NCBI GenBank assembly: GCA_963825175.1
Contig: CAWGSA010000001.1
Coordinates: forward strand, 930,001-994,000
DNA length: 64,000 nucleotides
Origin: DATFTF01 sp963825175
GTDB taxonomy: Bacteria > Acidobacteriota > Thermoanaerobaculia > UBA5066 > Gp7-AA6
Direction of reading: 5' to 3'
Under the pieces are notes generated by a model. It was given only the letters and a program-made list of their open reading frames with translations, had not been told where the DNA came from and did no database searches. How positions within the stretch are numbered: position 1 is the first letter of the stretch; each line of letters opens with the position of its first letter. Of this stretch, positions 17,961-25,670 are shown one piece after another. The position numbers and the translations under genes are program-made.

Positions 17961-18060
17961 GCGGCGCGCGAAGTCTCCCGAAGTCACGAGGGAGGAGGCG
18001 CGCGCCGCGAGGAGCGTGAGCGAGCGAGGGATCAGGCGCGCGGTCGAGACTTTTAGCCGC
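17961..18060 (+). repeat. 150-bp structured repeat, partial copy A1
   Basis: It carries the hairpin arms GCGGCGCGCG (17961-17970) and CGCGCGCCGC (17999-18008) around CTCCC/GGGAG inner arms, then GAGCGTGAGCGAGCGAGGG and ATCAGGCGCGCGGTCGAG. The right half is missing. It is the first of two direct copies in the 445-bp spacer 17910-18354 between the ligase and rng. Bases 17910-17960 show nothing recognisable. Confidence 0.85.
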
Positions 18061-18116
18061 GGCGGTCGCTGCGCGACCAGGCGGCTGAGAGGTCCAAGAC
18101 CAGAGCTTTCAGCACC

Positions 18117-18230
18117 GCGGCGCGCGAAGTCTCCCGAAGTCATCGAGGGAGGAGGCGCGCGGTCGAGGCCGCGTCCGGCCGAGCCGAGCGCCGGTGGCGA
18201 AGCGCAGATCCCGACCGAGTGGAAGCGACC
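18117..18230 (+). repeat. 150-bp structured repeat, partial copy A2
   Basis: The second direct copy begins GCGGCGCGCGAAGTCTCCCG but lacks the second hairpin arm and the GAGCGTGAGC block. It keeps the right half: GGTCGAGGCCGC, CCGGCCGAGC, GGCGAAGCGCAGATCCCGA and GTGGAAGCGACC. It ends at the rng terminator. The 56 bp between A1 and A2 look like degraded repeat sequence. Confidence 0.85.
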
Positions 18231-18268
18231 AAAAAAAAGGCGGCCCCGGCTTATTTTGTGCCGGGGCC
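18231..18268 (-). terminator. rho-independent terminator of rng/mre cluster
   Basis: On the minus strand a 9-bp perfect stem GGCCCCGGC / GCCGGGGCC (arms 18260-18268 and 18242-18250) with a 9-nt A-rich loop is followed by GCC and eight T (A-run 18231-18238). It lies about 85 bp past the rng stop. Confidence 0.9.
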
Positions 18269-18354
18269 GGGAAGGAAGGTATCGCGTGCTGATTCTTAAA
18301 ACGCCCATTCCGGGCTCTTCATTCCAAGTCTTCAAATAACTGATATTAAAGAGC

Positions 18355-19848
18355 TTATTGCCTTAGAACCTCGAACCCTGCAGAGGCCAGAGACGGGTCT
18401 TCGACAAGCTCGATCCGGACTCCGAATTGCTCGAGGAGGTCGCCGAACAGGTCCGACTCCTCTTCCTCCACAAGGCGCAGGAGCGAAGGCCGGACGCGCA
18501 CCCGGATCGTCTCCCCCCGAGCGTAGAGCGGGGCGGCCCTGATCAGCGCGCGGCGAATGTCCAGGGCCACGGAGAGATCGGTCTTGACGCGGCCGGTCCC
18601 CGCGCAGTCGGGGCAGGGACGCGTCAGCGTGCGCTCGAGGTTGCCGCGCGAACGCTGACGCGTGATCTCGACCAGGCCGAAGTCGGAAATCTTGAGGACC
18701 CGTGTGCGCGCGCGATCCCGGGCGAGCTCCGTCTCGAAGCGCTCGAAGATCTCGCGCCGGTGCTCGAGGTTCTCCATGTCGATGAAGTCCACGACCAGCA
18801 ATCCGCCGAGGTCGCGCAGGCGGATCTGCCGGGCGATCTCCGGAATGGCCTCGAGGTTCGTTTCGAAGACCGTCTGCTCGAGCTCGTCTTTTCCCAGGAA
18901 CTTCCCGGTGTTGACGTCGATCGCCACGAGCGCCTCCGTCTGGTGGATGACGACCGACCCTCCGGAAGGAAGGAGGACGTGGCTTTGCAGCGCGTTCTCG
19001 ATCTCCTGCTCGATGCCCAGGCGCTCGAAGAGAGGCTCGGGACCCCGGTCGAGCTCGAGCCGGGAGAGCATGCGCGGGGCGACCGCGGCCAGAAACTCCG
19101 CCAGGCGCGCGTGCGTGTCCTCGTCGTCGACCCGGATGACCTCGGTGTCAGGCGTGGCCAGGTCCCGGACCACGCGCACGGCCAGATCGAGCTCGCGATG
19201 GAGGAGGACAGGCGCTCCTCCCTGTTCCGCCTTCTTCGCGATGTGCGCGGCAAGGTCCGTCAGGTACCGCCAGTCCGCCTGGAAGTCTTCCGCCGAGCAC
19301 CCCTGCGAAGCCGTCCGGGCGATGAAGCCTCCCAGCGAAGGAAGCGCTTGCAGGATCTGGCGCAGACGCTCGCGTTCGCTCTCATCGGTGATGCGGCGCG
19401 AAACGGCGGCCTCGCGCATTCCCGGCAAGTAGACGATCGTCCGGCCCGGAAGCGACAGGGTCGCCGTCACACGCGGGCCTTTCCCCGACAGGGGATCCTT
19501 GGTGACCTGAACAACGAGCTCCTGTCCCTCCTTGAGCACCTCGTCGATCCTGGGACGGGCTCCACGCTCTTGCGCGGAAGGGAGATCGTCCTTGTCCGGC
19601 TCGGTCTCCAGATCGATCGGGCGCGGAATCGCGTCCTCGACGTACAGAAAGGCGTCCCGGTCGAGCCCGATCGAGACGAACGCCGCCTGGATGCCCGGCA
19701 GGATGCGGTGGACTCTCCCGAGGTAGACGTTGCCGACCAGTCCGCGCCGCCGCTTCCTTTCGTGGAAGACTTCGACCGCCCGCCCGTCCTCGGTCACCGC
19801 CGCGCGGGTCTCCGGGGCGGTCGCGTTGATCAGGATCTCCCTTCTCAC
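18355..19848 (-). CDS. rng: ribonuclease G/E family endoribonuclease
   Basis: This is a 497-aa protein, close to the usual RNase G length, without the long C-terminal degradosome tail of RNase E. An S1 domain (about 35-115, VGNVYLGRVHRILPGIQAAF) precedes the catalytic core. The metal-binding aspartates are Asp311 in VAIDVNTGKF and Asp354 in LLVVDFIDME. The zinc-link motif CPDCAGTG follows. It cleaves single-stranded AU-rich RNA, for example in 16S rRNA 5' maturation. The start is GTG at 19846-19848, overlapping the rodA stop (GTGA). An rng gene after the mre/mrd genes is also common in Proteobacteria. It is the last gene of the cluster before the terminator. Confidence 0.93.
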   Translation of the reverse strand: MRREILINATAPETRAAVTEDGRAVEVFHERKRRRGLVGNVYLGRVHRILPGIQAAFVSIGLDRDAFLYVEDAIPRPIDLETEPDKDDLPSAQERGARPRIDEVLKEGQELVVQVTKDPLSGKGPRVTATLSLPGRTIVYLPGMREAAVSRRITDESERERLRQILQALPSLGGFIARTASQGCSAEDFQADWRYLTDLAAHIAKKAEQGGAPVLLHRELDLAVRVVRDLATPDTEVIRVDDEDTHARLAEFLAAVAPRMLSRLELDRGPEPLFERLGIEQEIENALQSHVLLPSGGSVVIHQTEALVAIDVNTGKFLGKDELEQTVFETNLEAIPEIARQIRLRDLGGLLVVDFIDMENLEHRREIFERFETELARDRARTRVLKISDFGLVEITRQRSRGNLERTLTRPCPDCAGTGRVKTDLSVALDIRRALIRAAPLYARGETIRVRVRPSLLRLVEEEESDLFGDLLEQFGVRIELVEDPSLASAGFEVLRQ

Positions 19849-20942
19849 GCGTTGGCGAACCGGCGGTACTCGACGCCCAGGATCAACCCGATCGCCACAA
19901 ACGTGGTGGCGACGGAGGAACCTCCGTAGGAGACCAGGGGAAGGGGGATGCCGGTGGTCGGGAGAAGACCGATCATCATGGACGTGTTGACCACGACCGA
20001 GAAGAAGATCGTCGCGGCGAGCGTCAAGATCAGGAAGACGCCTCCCCGATCCCGAGCCACCAGAGCCAGCCCGAAGCTGCGCAGGACCAGCGTGGCGAAG
20101 AGGCACAGCACCACGATGACCCCCAGAAACCCCCACTCCTCGGCGATCGAGGCAAAGATGAAATCCGTATGCGGCGTCGGGAGGAACCGCAGCTGGCTCT
20201 GGGAGCCCGACCGGAAGCCCTTCCCCGAGAAGCCGCCCGATCCGACCGCGATCTTGGACTGCCGCACCTGGTATCCCGCCTTCAACTGGTCCTGATCGGG
20301 ATTGAAGAAGGTCGAAATGCGCTGCTTTTGATAGTCCTTGAGGAAGAACCACGCGCCCCCGGCCGCGACCACGACGATCAGGATGATCGCGATCCAGCCC
20401 TTGAGCGGCATCCCGCCGAAGAAGAAGCCCACGCCGAGGATCGGAAGGAAGGTCAGGGCCAGACCCAGGTCGGGCTGAAGGAACACGAGCAGGAACGGGA
20501 CCCCGACGATCACCCCGAGCTTGACGAAGGCGGAAAGGCGCAGGCGCGCGTCATCTTCGTTCTCGAAGAGATAGGCCACGAGCAGAGCGGTCGCGATCTT
20601 GGTCAGCTCCGCGGGCTGGAACTGAAAGGTCCCGATTCGAATCCAGGATCGAACATTGGCGATGCGCTGGCCGAAGACGAGCAGGTACAGCAGGGGGACG
20701 AGGCTCGCCAGATAGAGAGGAAAGGAGATCTTCAAGAGCGTCCGGTAGTCGACCAGAACCGCCGCGCACAGCAGCGCGAGACCGACCCCCACCCAGATGG
20801 CTTGACGCGCCGCCAGCCCGTGGAAGCGCCCGACGCCGGTGGCCGAGGCGACGAAGAGAATCCCGAGCGCCGAAAGCGCGAGGGTCGACAACAGGACCAC
20901 GAGATCCAGCCGTCGCGGGATCGGCAGGACGCGGGAGATCAT
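19845..20942 (-). CDS. rodA: peptidoglycan glycosyltransferase RodA
   Basis: This is a 365-aa SEDS-family protein with about ten hydrophobic segments. Family motifs are present: VRSWIRIGTFQFQPAELTKI (the conserved Q-PAE loop), TPHTDFIFASIAEEWGF with the essential Asp/Glu-rich loop, and GIPLPLVSYGGSS near the C-terminus. It polymerises lipid II into glycan strands at the lateral wall together with PBP2 (mrdA, immediately upstream). The ATG at 20940-20942 is preceded by a GGAGG that lies inside a perfect hairpin. The stop overlaps the rng start. Confidence 0.95.
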   Translation of the reverse strand: MISRVLPIPRRLDLVVLLSTLALSALGILFVASATGVGRFHGLAARQAIWVGVGLALLCAAVLVDYRTLLKISFPLYLASLVPLLYLLVFGQRIANVRSWIRIGTFQFQPAELTKIATALLVAYLFENEDDARLRLSAFVKLGVIVGVPFLLVFLQPDLGLALTFLPILGVGFFFGGMPLKGWIAIILIVVVAAGGAWFFLKDYQKQRISTFFNPDQDQLKAGYQVRQSKIAVGSGGFSGKGFRSGSQSQLRFLPTPHTDFIFASIAEEWGFLGVIVVLCLFATLVLRSFGLALVARDRGGVFLILTLAATIFFSVVVNTSMMIGLLPTTGIPLPLVSYGGSSVATTFVAIGLILGVEYRRFANA

Positions 20943-20959
20943 GACGGCGCCTCCGGCGC
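20943..20959 (-). promoter_or_regulatory. hairpin sequestering the rodA Shine-Dalgarno
   Basis: On the minus strand the 15-mer GGCGCCGGAGGCGCC (stem GGCGCC, loop GGA) lies a few bases before the rodA ATG and contains its GGAGG. The identical 15-mer precedes mrdA. Folding would hide the ribosome binding site; a control role is an inference. Confidence 0.55.
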
Positions 20960-20961
20960 CG

Positions 20962-21047
20962 CGGGAGGCGGGAGGCGTGAGGCGGGAGGCGTTCCAGGGA
21001 TACAGGGATCCGTCGGCCGCCTTCCGCCTTCCGCCTTTCGCCTTACG
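20962..21047. repeat. paired heptad arrays (GGAGGCG / inverse)
   Basis: The left array 20962-20992 is made of GGGAGGC/GTGAGGC units and the right array 21016-21047 of CGCCTTC/CGCCTTT units. They are in opposite orientation around a 23-bp core, filling the mrdA-rodA spacer. A long stem-loop could form in the transcript. Confidence 0.8.
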
Positions 21048-21054
21048 AAAGCCG

Positions 21055-22950
21055 TCATGGTTGGCCGTTCCGGTTCGAGACGGCCTGCAATCCGTCGCGC
21101 ACGCCGCTTTGCGCCCGCAGCGGCGGGGGGCCTTCCGGCTTCACGGTCGGCTTTCCGAATCGCTTCTCGAACAGATCGCGGGCCAGCGGAGCCGCCGCGG
21201 AACCTCCGTGGCCGCCGTTTTCGACGAAGACGACGACGACCATCTGTGGATCGTCGACGGGGGCGAAGCCCGCGAACCACGCGTGGTCCTCGAGTCTCTT
21301 GCGCTCGGCGCCCGCGCGGATGGTGGTCTCCCGTCCGATGACCTGCACGGTGCCGGTCTTTCCGGCCGCATCCACTCCGGGGGGCCGCGATCCGAAGGCG
21401 GTGCCGCCCGGCTCGTTCAGAACGGCCCACATCCCGCTCTTGACGATCGCCGCCTTGTCCGGCGAAAGGGAGATTCCGGCCTTGGGCTCCGCGGCGTATT
21501 TCAGCTTCTGATTCGTGGCCGGATCCTGGGACGCGAGAAAGAGGTGCGGCGTGGGAAGCTTTCCGGTCTCGATCAGGCCGGCCAGGCCCCTCGCGATCTG
21601 AATCGGCGTCACCAGGACCGGCCCCTGTCCGATCGCGACGGAAATGGTCTCCGAGGGGTACCACCGGGCATGACGCTTTTCCCTGGCCCACTCCTCCGAG
21701 GGCACGAGGCCCGCCTTCTCGTAGGGCAGATCGATGCCCGTCGGCTCGCCGAAGCCGAATCCTCTGGAGATCTCGGCGATGCGATCGATGCCCAGGCGGT
21801 GTCCCAGATTGTAGAAGTAGACGTCACAGGACATCTTGATCGCGTCGCGCAGATTGACCCATCCGTGACCCTGCTTCTTGTGGCACTGGAAGGTCCGCCC
21901 GTAGAACGTGGCATGGCCGGGACAGAAGACCTTCTGCTCCGGATCGACCAGCCCGAGGGAGAGCGCGCCGTACGCCTCGAAGATCTTGAAGACCGAGCCG
22001 GGCGAATAGGCGTTCTGGATCGCGCGGTTCTGGAGCGGCCGGTGAGGGTCGGAGAGCAGGCTTCCCCATTGCCCGGCCGTGACCCGCCGCGTGAACCAAT
22101 TGGGATCGTAGGAGGGGGAGGACACCAGGGCCAGGATCTCGCCGTTCCTCGGGTCCATCGCCACGGCCGAACCGACGCGGTCCTTGAAGTAGTTTTCTGC
22201 GATGGCCTGCAGCTCCAGGTCGAGCGTCAAATAGAGGTTTTGACCGGGTCGGGCCTCGACGCGGCGCTCCTCGGCGATCTCGTGTCCATGGGAGTCGACG
22301 ATGACGCGGCGCTCGCCGTCCACTCCGGCCAGCAGGCGCTCATAGGATCCCTCGATACCCTTCTGCCCGACCCAGTCGCCGACCCGGTATCCATCCTCCC
22401 CGGAGTGGATCTGTTCGGGGCCCGCCTCCGACAGGTAGCCCAGGGCATGGGCCGCCTCCGAGCCGCGCGAATAGAGACGCCGCTGCGACACCGTGATCGC
22501 GAATTCCGGATGTTCGGGGGCATGCGCCTCGATCGCGGCCACCTCCTCGATCCCCAGGTTTTCGGCGATGGGAATCGGGAGAAACTCCGGCTCTTTCAAA
22601 CCCCTCTCCACGCGCGCCAGCACCTGATCCCGCGGCAGCTTCAAGACCTGCACCGCAAGGTCGATCGAGGCACTCAAGTCCTTCGCCTCGCGTCGATAAA
22701 GATGAAGGGTGTAGGCCGGCTCGTTGTCCACGAGGATGGCGCCGTGGCGATCCAAAACGTATCCGCGCGGAGCGTTGATACGCACCGAGCGCAGGCGGTT
22801 GTTCTCCGAGAGCGCGAAGAAGTAGTCGCCGCGCACGATCTGGAGATACCAGTAGGCGGACGCCAGCACGGCGAAGACGACGCCGATGACCAGGCGGAGG
22901 GCCTCGATCCGCCGCGACAGATCGCGCCGATTCTCGCGGACCTTTAACAC
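21055..22950 (-). CDS. mrdA: penicillin-binding protein 2 (peptidoglycan transpeptidase)
   Basis: This is a 631-aa class B PBP. It has an N-terminal membrane anchor (about 19-38), then a pedestal/dimerisation domain, with NAPRGYVLDRHG as the conserved start of the periplasmic part. The transpeptidase domain has SxxK in SPGSVFKI (Ser319-Lys322), the SxN-equivalent SCD in KMSCDVYFYN, and KTGT in DAAGKTGTVQV. Length and motifs fit PBP2 of the elongasome, which crosslinks the strands made by RodA. The start is GTG at 22948-22950, and its GGAGG lies in the same GGCGCC hairpin found before rodA. Confidence 0.94.
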   Translation of the reverse strand: MLKVRENRRDLSRRIEALRLVIGVVFAVLASAYWYLQIVRGDYFFALSENNRLRSVRINAPRGYVLDRHGAILVDNEPAYTLHLYRREAKDLSASIDLAVQVLKLPRDQVLARVERGLKEPEFLPIPIAENLGIEEVAAIEAHAPEHPEFAITVSQRRLYSRGSEAAHALGYLSEAGPEQIHSGEDGYRVGDWVGQKGIEGSYERLLAGVDGERRVIVDSHGHEIAEERRVEARPGQNLYLTLDLELQAIAENYFKDRVGSAVAMDPRNGEILALVSSPSYDPNWFTRRVTAGQWGSLLSDPHRPLQNRAIQNAYSPGSVFKIFEAYGALSLGLVDPEQKVFCPGHATFYGRTFQCHKKQGHGWVNLRDAIKMSCDVYFYNLGHRLGIDRIAEISRGFGFGEPTGIDLPYEKAGLVPSEEWAREKRHARWYPSETISVAIGQGPVLVTPIQIARGLAGLIETGKLPTPHLFLASQDPATNQKLKYAAEPKAGISLSPDKAAIVKSGMWAVLNEPGGTAFGSRPPGVDAAGKTGTVQVIGRETTIRAGAERKRLEDHAWFAGFAPVDDPQMVVVVFVENGGHGGSAAAPLARDLFEKRFGKPTVKPEGPPPLRAQSGVRDGLQAVSNRNGQP

Positions 22951-22966
22951 GGCGCCTCCGGCGCCG
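22951..22966 (-). promoter_or_regulatory. hairpin sequestering the mrdA Shine-Dalgarno
   Basis: GGCGCCGGAGGCGCC on the minus strand is directly before the GTG start of mrdA, identical to the 15-mer before rodA, with the GGAGG in its loop and 3' arm. Confidence 0.55.
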
Positions 22967-22968
22967 TG

Positions 22969-23005
22969 TCGTAAGGCGTAAGGCGTGAGGCGTGAGGCGA
23001 GGCGA
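22969..23005. repeat. heptad array (GTAAGGC/GTGAGGC)
   Basis: Five heptad units between mreD and mrdA, directly beside the GGCGCC hairpin. There is no opposite array apart from short TCTCCTCACC matches. Confidence 0.8.
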
Positions 23006-23011
23006 CTCTCC

Positions 23012-23515
23012 TCACCGTAATCTCCTCAGGCGACGCCGCTCCCACCAGTCGCGCCAGGGAAAGAGCCGCGCCGCTTCCAGGAGAGCCCCCGTCACGCCGG
23101 TCGCGACGGCGCGCCAGAGGGCTTCGCGGGTGAACAGGACGACCGGCGCCTGGAGCAGGAGCGCCGCGAGCAGCGCCACGATCACGTCGTTGACGAGCGA
23201 GGCCGCCGCCAGCGCTCCCCCGATGGCCCAGGGGCCTCCGAACATCACGCGCACGGAAAGGAATGCCAACCCGTATCCGATGGCGGCCTTGGCGAAGGCG
23301 TTCATCCCGATCAGCTCGTGGTTGAGCGCATCCTCCAGGAGCCCGACTCCCCCGCCCACCAGCACCGCCCGAACGAAGTCTCCGCCGCGCGCGACCGCAC
23401 CCGTGGCCAGGAGAAAGAAGTCGACTGGCCACGTCGCCCGGTGCGAAGAGCCTCCCACCAGGAACTGCAGAGCGGTCGCCCCGGCCAGCAGCAGGGCCAG
23501 GCGTCTGAACTTCAC
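23012..23515 (-). CDS. mreD: rod shape-determining protein MreD
   Basis: This is a 167-aa hydrophobic protein with about five transmembrane segments. Sequence conservation in this family is low, so the call rests on size, topology and position between mreC and mrdA. Visible features are the Leu/Ala-rich start (RRLALLLAGATALQFLVGG), the central GLLEDALNHELIGMNAFAKA, which matches the family's G-x-x-x-D and GxxxxxxA pattern, and a basic C-terminus. It is an inner-membrane part of the elongasome. The start is GTG at 23513-23515, overlapping the mreC stop (GTGA). Confidence 0.88.
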   Translation of the reverse strand: MKFRRLALLLAGATALQFLVGGSSHRATWPVDFFLLATGAVARGGDFVRAVLVGGGVGLLEDALNHELIGMNAFAKAAIGYGLAFLSVRVMFGGPWAIGGALAAASLVNDVIVALLAALLLQAPVVLFTREALWRAVATGVTGALLEAARLFPWRDWWERRRLRRLR

Positions 23516-24393
23516 GGTCGGCCACTCCGGGCTCCCTCCATGGCGTCCGAGACGGCGAGCGACGGCGCCAGCACCAGGACGTCGGTCAACTGCGAGAATC
23601 GGGCCGCCGGCGCGACTTTGATCTCCAGGAAAAGGCTGCCACGGCCGACCGCCGTCACGCGACCGATGGGCACGCCGCGGGGATAGATGCCGTCGATGCC
23701 CGCGGATTCCACGAGGTCGCCCGCGTGCACCGTGGATGTCGTCGGGATGTTGTTCAATCGAAGCCCGCCACGCCCGTCTCCGCGCACCACGCCGAGCTCG
23801 CCGGTCCGCGTGAGGCGAGCGCCGGCGGCGGCCGAAGCGTCCACCAGAAGCTGCGCACGGCTGATCGAATGACCGACCGTCACCACGCGCCCGACCAGCC
23901 CTTCCGTCACCGCGATCGGGCACCCGGGCGACACTCCCTGGGCCGAGCCGGCCCCGATGACCGCGCTCTGGATGCCGGCCCGATTCTCGAGCAGAAGGAC
24001 CGATGCGGCTCCCAGCAGGTTGGGCAGCGAGGCCGACGCGGCCAGGAGGCGCCGGTCCTCGCCCGTCTGGGAGGCCTGGGCCCGCAGCTCGAAGAGCTCC
24101 CGGTTCTTCCGGGCAAGCTCCTGCTTGAGCCGGCCGTTCTCGGCCCTCGCTGTCAGGAGGCCCTGGAGGGAGTCGACGCTTCCCGAGAGAGCGCGCGAGA
24201 GCGTGGAGACGGCCGAAGCGAGCGGGGCGGCGGCCGACAGGATCCAGGACTGCAGCACGGACCCGCGTCGCCCGCGGGCCGGGGCCTGGGCCGACAGGAT
24301 CAGGATACAGAAGGCGAGCACCGAGGCCAGGACCATTTCGCCCCTTCTCCGGCGAGGGCCGATGACTTCCGTGCGCGGACTGGTGACTCTCAT
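23512..24393 (-). CDS. mreC: rod shape-determining protein MreC
   Basis: This is a 293-aa protein. It has a basic N-terminus (RTEVIGPRRRRGE), one transmembrane helix (about 17-35), a coiled coil (about 75-115) and a two-lobed beta-barrel domain with the family signature around GCPIAVTEGLVGRVVTVG and the LVESAGIDGIYPRGVPIGRV stretch. It is the periplasmic scaffold that links MreB/RodZ to PBP2. The ATG at 24391-24393 is chosen. An upstream ATG would add residues read from the heptad array (LRLTLYALRP), which is unlikely to be real protein. Confidence 0.92.
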   Translation of the reverse strand: MRVTSPRTEVIGPRRRRGEMVLASVLAFCILILSAQAPARGRRGSVLQSWILSAAAPLASAVSTLSRALSGSVDSLQGLLTARAENGRLKQELARKNRELFELRAQASQTGEDRRLLAASASLPNLLGAASVLLLENRAGIQSAVIGAGSAQGVSPGCPIAVTEGLVGRVVTVGHSISRAQLLVDASAAAGARLTRTGELGVVRGDGRGGLRLNNIPTTSTVHAGDLVESAGIDGIYPRGVPIGRVTAVGRGSLFLEIKVAPAARFSQLTDVLVLAPSLAVSDAMEGARSGRP

Positions 24394-24399
24394 CACGGG

Positions 24400-24526
24400 G
24401 CGTAAGGCGTAAAGCGTAAGGCGTAAGGCGTCAAGGATTTCTTCCAATGCGATCGCTCTGCCCGAAGCTTCGCCTCACGCCTCACGCCTCACGCCTCACG
24501 GAAAGCTTCACGCCTCTCGCCTCACG
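24400..24526. repeat. paired heptad arrays between mreC and mreB
   Basis: The left array 24400-24431 (GTAAGGC units) and right arrays 24470-24501 and 24508-24526 (GCCTCAC units) run in opposite orientation around a 38-bp core. The right end touches the mreB stop codon. Confidence 0.85.
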
Positions 24527-25547
24527 TGATGCTGATCTTGCGCAGCAGGTCCATGTCCGTCAGCATGGCTCCGGTCCCCAGGACCACCGAGGCCAGCGGA
24601 TCCTCGGCGTAGGAGATGGGAAGGCCGGTCTCCTCCCGCAGCCGGCGGTCGAGGTTGCGCAGGAGCGAGCCTCCGCCGGTGATGATGATGCCCTTGTCCA
24701 TGATGTCGGCGGAGAGCTCCGGGGGCGTGCGCTCCAGAGCCACCCGCACGCTCTCGACGATCGCCGCGACGACCTCCGACAGCGCCTCGCGGACTTCCTC
24801 GTCGGTCAACGTCAGCGTCTTGGGAACGCCCTCCACCAGGTCGCGCCCCTTGATGTCCATGGTCAGGGGCTCGTCGAGCGGATGGGCCGAGCCGATCTCG
24901 ATCTTGATCTGCTCGGCGGTGCGTTCCCCGATCAGCAGGTTGTACTTGCGCTTGACGTACTGGATGATCGCCTCGTCCATCTCGTTGGAGGCGATGCGCA
25001 CCGAACGGCTGTAGACGATGCCGGCCAGCGAGATCACCGCCACGTCGGTCGTCCCGCCCCCGATGTCGACGATCATGTTGCCCGCGGGCTCGGTGATCGG
25101 GAGGCCGGCGCCGATCGCAGCGGCCATGGCCTGCTCGATGATGAAGACCTCGGACGCCCCCGCGCGCAGGGCCGAGTCCTGCACCGCCCTCTTCTCGACC
25201 TGTGTGATCCCCGAGGGGACCGAAATGACGATGCGCGGGCGGACGAAGAGCGATCGGCCGTGCGCCTTCTTGATGAAGTGATCGAGCATCTTCTCGGTCA
25301 CCTCGAAGTCGGCGATGACGCCGTCTTTCATCGGACGGATGGCCACGATGTTGCCCGGCGTGCGGCCGAGCATCTCCTTGGCCTCCGTGCCGACCGCCTC
25401 GACGCGGTTGGTGACGTTGTTGACCGCGACGATGGAGGGCTCGCGCACGATGATGCCCTTGCCCCGAGCGAAGACCAGCGTGTTGGCCGTCCCCAGATCG
25501 ACGGCGAGATCATTGGAAAAGATCGAAAAGACCGATTTGAATGCCAA
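24522..25547 (-). CDS. mreB: rod shape-determining actin MreB
   Basis: This is a 341-aa bacterial actin of normal length. It has the phosphate-1 motif DLAVDLGTANTLVF, the phosphate-2 motif VDIGGGTTDVAVIS and the adenosine motif in GIIITGGGSLLRNL, plus the conserved YSRSVRIASNEMDEAI. It polymerises under the inner membrane and guides the MreCD-RodA-PBP2 wall machinery. The start codon is TTG at 25545-25547, with AGGGGG six bases before it. It is the first gene of the mre cluster and is separated from the FecR gene by a paired heptad array. Confidence 0.96.
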   Translation of the reverse strand: MAFKSVFSIFSNDLAVDLGTANTLVFARGKGIIVREPSIVAVNNVTNRVEAVGTEAKEMLGRTPGNIVAIRPMKDGVIADFEVTEKMLDHFIKKAHGRSLFVRPRIVISVPSGITQVEKRAVQDSALRAGASEVFIIEQAMAAAIGAGLPITEPAGNMIVDIGGGTTDVAVISLAGIVYSRSVRIASNEMDEAIIQYVKRKYNLLIGERTAEQIKIEIGSAHPLDEPLTMDIKGRDLVEGVPKTLTLTDEEVREALSEVVAAIVESVRVALERTPPELSADIMDKGIIITGGGSLLRNLDRRLREETGLPISYAEDPLASVVLGTGAMLTDMDLLRKISIT

Positions 25548-25564
25548 GAAGACCCCCTGTGAAT

Positions 25565-25668
25565 CGTAAGGCGTGAGGCGTTAGGGGTAAGGCGTCGGGG
25601 CGAAGCGAACTCCGGCTATAACCGAATTCATTCCTTCGCCTCACGCCTCACGCCTCACCTCTCACGCG
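25565..25668. repeat. paired heptad arrays upstream of mreB
   Basis: The left array 25565-25597 (GTAAGGC, GTGAGGC, GTTAGGG) and right array 25635-25668 (GCCTCAC units) are in opposite orientation. The AT-richer core has a TTATAG-like element on the minus strand that could be the mreB -10 box. Confidence 0.8.
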
Positions 25669-25670
25669 CG

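Noticed and set aside
16062..18335. 757-aa open frame on the minus strand across the exonuclease/ligase genes
   Set aside because: Shadow of two well-supported genes with catalytic motifs on the plus strand; it also reads through repeat DNA.
18344..18360. Fourth copy of the 16-bp AT-rich motif near the rng stop
   Set aside because: The AT-rich stretch there lacks the ACAAT/ATTGT arms.
18355..20352. Longer form of RNase G extended into rodA
   Set aside because: The upstream part is rodA DNA in another frame; the GTG at 19848 overlapping the rodA stop gives a normal-length enzyme.
24400..24526. CRISPR array
   Set aside because: Units are 7 bp without spacers, there is no 25-35 bp direct repeat and no cas gene in the window.
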